DNA from: Paludibacteraceae bacterium
Lineage (GTDB): Bacteria; Bacteroidota; Bacteroidia; Bacteroidales; Paludibacteraceae
DNA length: 6,408 bases
Direction: 5' to 3'
Assembly: GCA_017960065.1 (NCBI GenBank)
Contig: JAGCZK010000119.1
Location: forward strand, 1 to 6,408
Positions 5,831 to 6,408 of this stretch are shown here, in pieces; the first letter of the stretch is position 1, and every line of letters begins with the position of its first letter. Made by a program: the position numbers and the translations under genes. A model generated the notes under the pieces. It was not told where the DNA came from. It was given only the letters and a program-made list of their open reading frames with translations, and did no database searches.

Positions 5831-6408
5831 ATGGAGAACTACCAACGTATTTTAGTCGTCGATGACGAAGAGGATTTGTGCGAAATTCTGCAGTTCAACC
5901 TCGAAAACGCAGGGTTTATGGTCGATGTAGCCTATAGTGCCGAAGAAGCGCTCAAACTGGACCTCACATCGTACCAGCTGTACCTGCTCGATGTGATGAT
6001 GGGCGAGATTTCGGGCTTCAAGCTGGCCGCCCAAATCCGCAAACGCGACCAGGAGACGCCCATTATCTTCATCACCGCCAAGGATACCGAAAACGACAAG
6101 CTGACGGGATTTTCCATCGGTGCCGACGATTACATCTCCAAACCCTTCTCCATCAACGAGGTGGTGGCCCGCGTACGCGCCGTGCTCAAACGCTCGCCGG
6201 CGGCCCAACGCCAGTTGCAGGACCAGCAGGCCGGTATTCTGAGTTTTAAGGATTTGCGCGTCAATCCCGTTGACAAAACCGCCAGCATCGCAGGCACCAA
6301 GCTCAAACTTACCAAAAAGGAGTTTGAGTTGCTCCAGATTTTCCTGTCCAAACCCGACACCGCCTTTACCCGCGAACAACTGATCGCCACCGTATGGAAT
6401 GACGAGTC
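5831..6408 (+). CDS. OmpR/PhoB-family response regulator, 3' end cut by window
   Basis: The first 192 codons of a two-component response regulator; members are usually about 230 residues, so roughly 40 are missing past the window edge. The receiver domain spans about 5-120. It has the acidic pair Asp11/Asp12 in LVVDDEEDL, the phospho-acceptor Asp54 in YLLDVMMGEISGF, Thr82 in FITAKD, and Lys104 in YISKPF. A short glutamine-rich linker (126-134) follows. The winged-helix DNA-binding domain then begins with its N-terminal beta strands, and the motif LTKKEFELLQIFL (160-172) and TREQLIATVW (180-189) mark the OmpR/PhoB subfamily. The recognition helix and wing lie outside the window. Its start is 3 bases after the DUF486 stop. 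The family usually has a partner histidine kinase directly downstream, which cannot be seen here. Which regulon it controls is unknown; PhoB-like and RprY-like are both possible. Confidence 0.93.
   Translation, partial: MENYQRILVVDDEEDLCEILQFNLENAGFMVDVAYSAEEALKLDLTSYQLYLLDVMMGEISGFKLAAQIRKRDQETPIIFITAKDTENDKLTGFSIGADDYISKPFSINEVVARVRAVLKRSPAAQRQLQDQQAGILSFKDLRVNPVDKTASIAGTKLKLTKKEFELLQIFLSKPDTAFTREQLIATVWNDE

Overview
The window reads as an ordinary, densely coded stretch from a relatively GC-rich gut member of the Bacteroidales, most plausibly Alistipes or another Rikenellaceae. This rests on three signs. It encodes a type IX secretion plug protein, a family confined largely to Bacteroidota. 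It has a Bacteroidota-type -7 promoter box (TAACTTTG, matching TAnnTTTG). Its start codons lack Shine-Dalgarno sequences and one has an A-rich leader instead. The genus is an inference from composition and protein style. All eight genes are on the + strand, and the long minus-strand reading frames are shadows.

Region 1 (1-3655) is an aromatic keto-acid / aryl-acetate operon. In order it holds the 3' end of iorA, iorB, a PLP-dependent class I/II aminotransferase, and paaK (phenylacetate-CoA ligase). Together these interconvert an aromatic amino acid, its aryl-pyruvate, the aryl-acetyl-CoA and the free aryl-acetate. Read oxidatively, the set makes phenylacetate or indoleacetate from amino acids. 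Read reductively, it salvages aryl-acetates into aromatic amino acids. The sequence does not settle the direction. The operon ends at a strong intrinsic terminator (hairpin at 3687-3717).

Region 2 (3656-3782) is the only sizeable intergenic gap. It carries the terminator and then a promoter whose -7 box ends 7 bases before the next ATG, so the mRNA should be leaderless or nearly so.

Region 3 (3783-6408) is a second, very compact transcription unit. It encodes an exported type IX secretion plug protein (DUF5103), a 4HBT-fold acyl-CoA thioesterase overlapping it by ATGA, a four-helix DUF486 membrane protein, and an OmpR/PhoB-family response regulator cut off by the window edge. Spacings are -4, 3 and 3 bases, so co-transcription is likely, but no shared pathway is evident.

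I found no tRNA, rRNA, CRISPR array, insertion sequence, attachment site or sign of recent transfer, and no clearly new biological system. The points most worth a second look are the missing C-terminal ferredoxin domain of IorA, cysteine clusters in the aminotransferase and in PaaK, the near-leaderless promoter, and the plug gene's co-transcription with a thioesterase and a response regulator.
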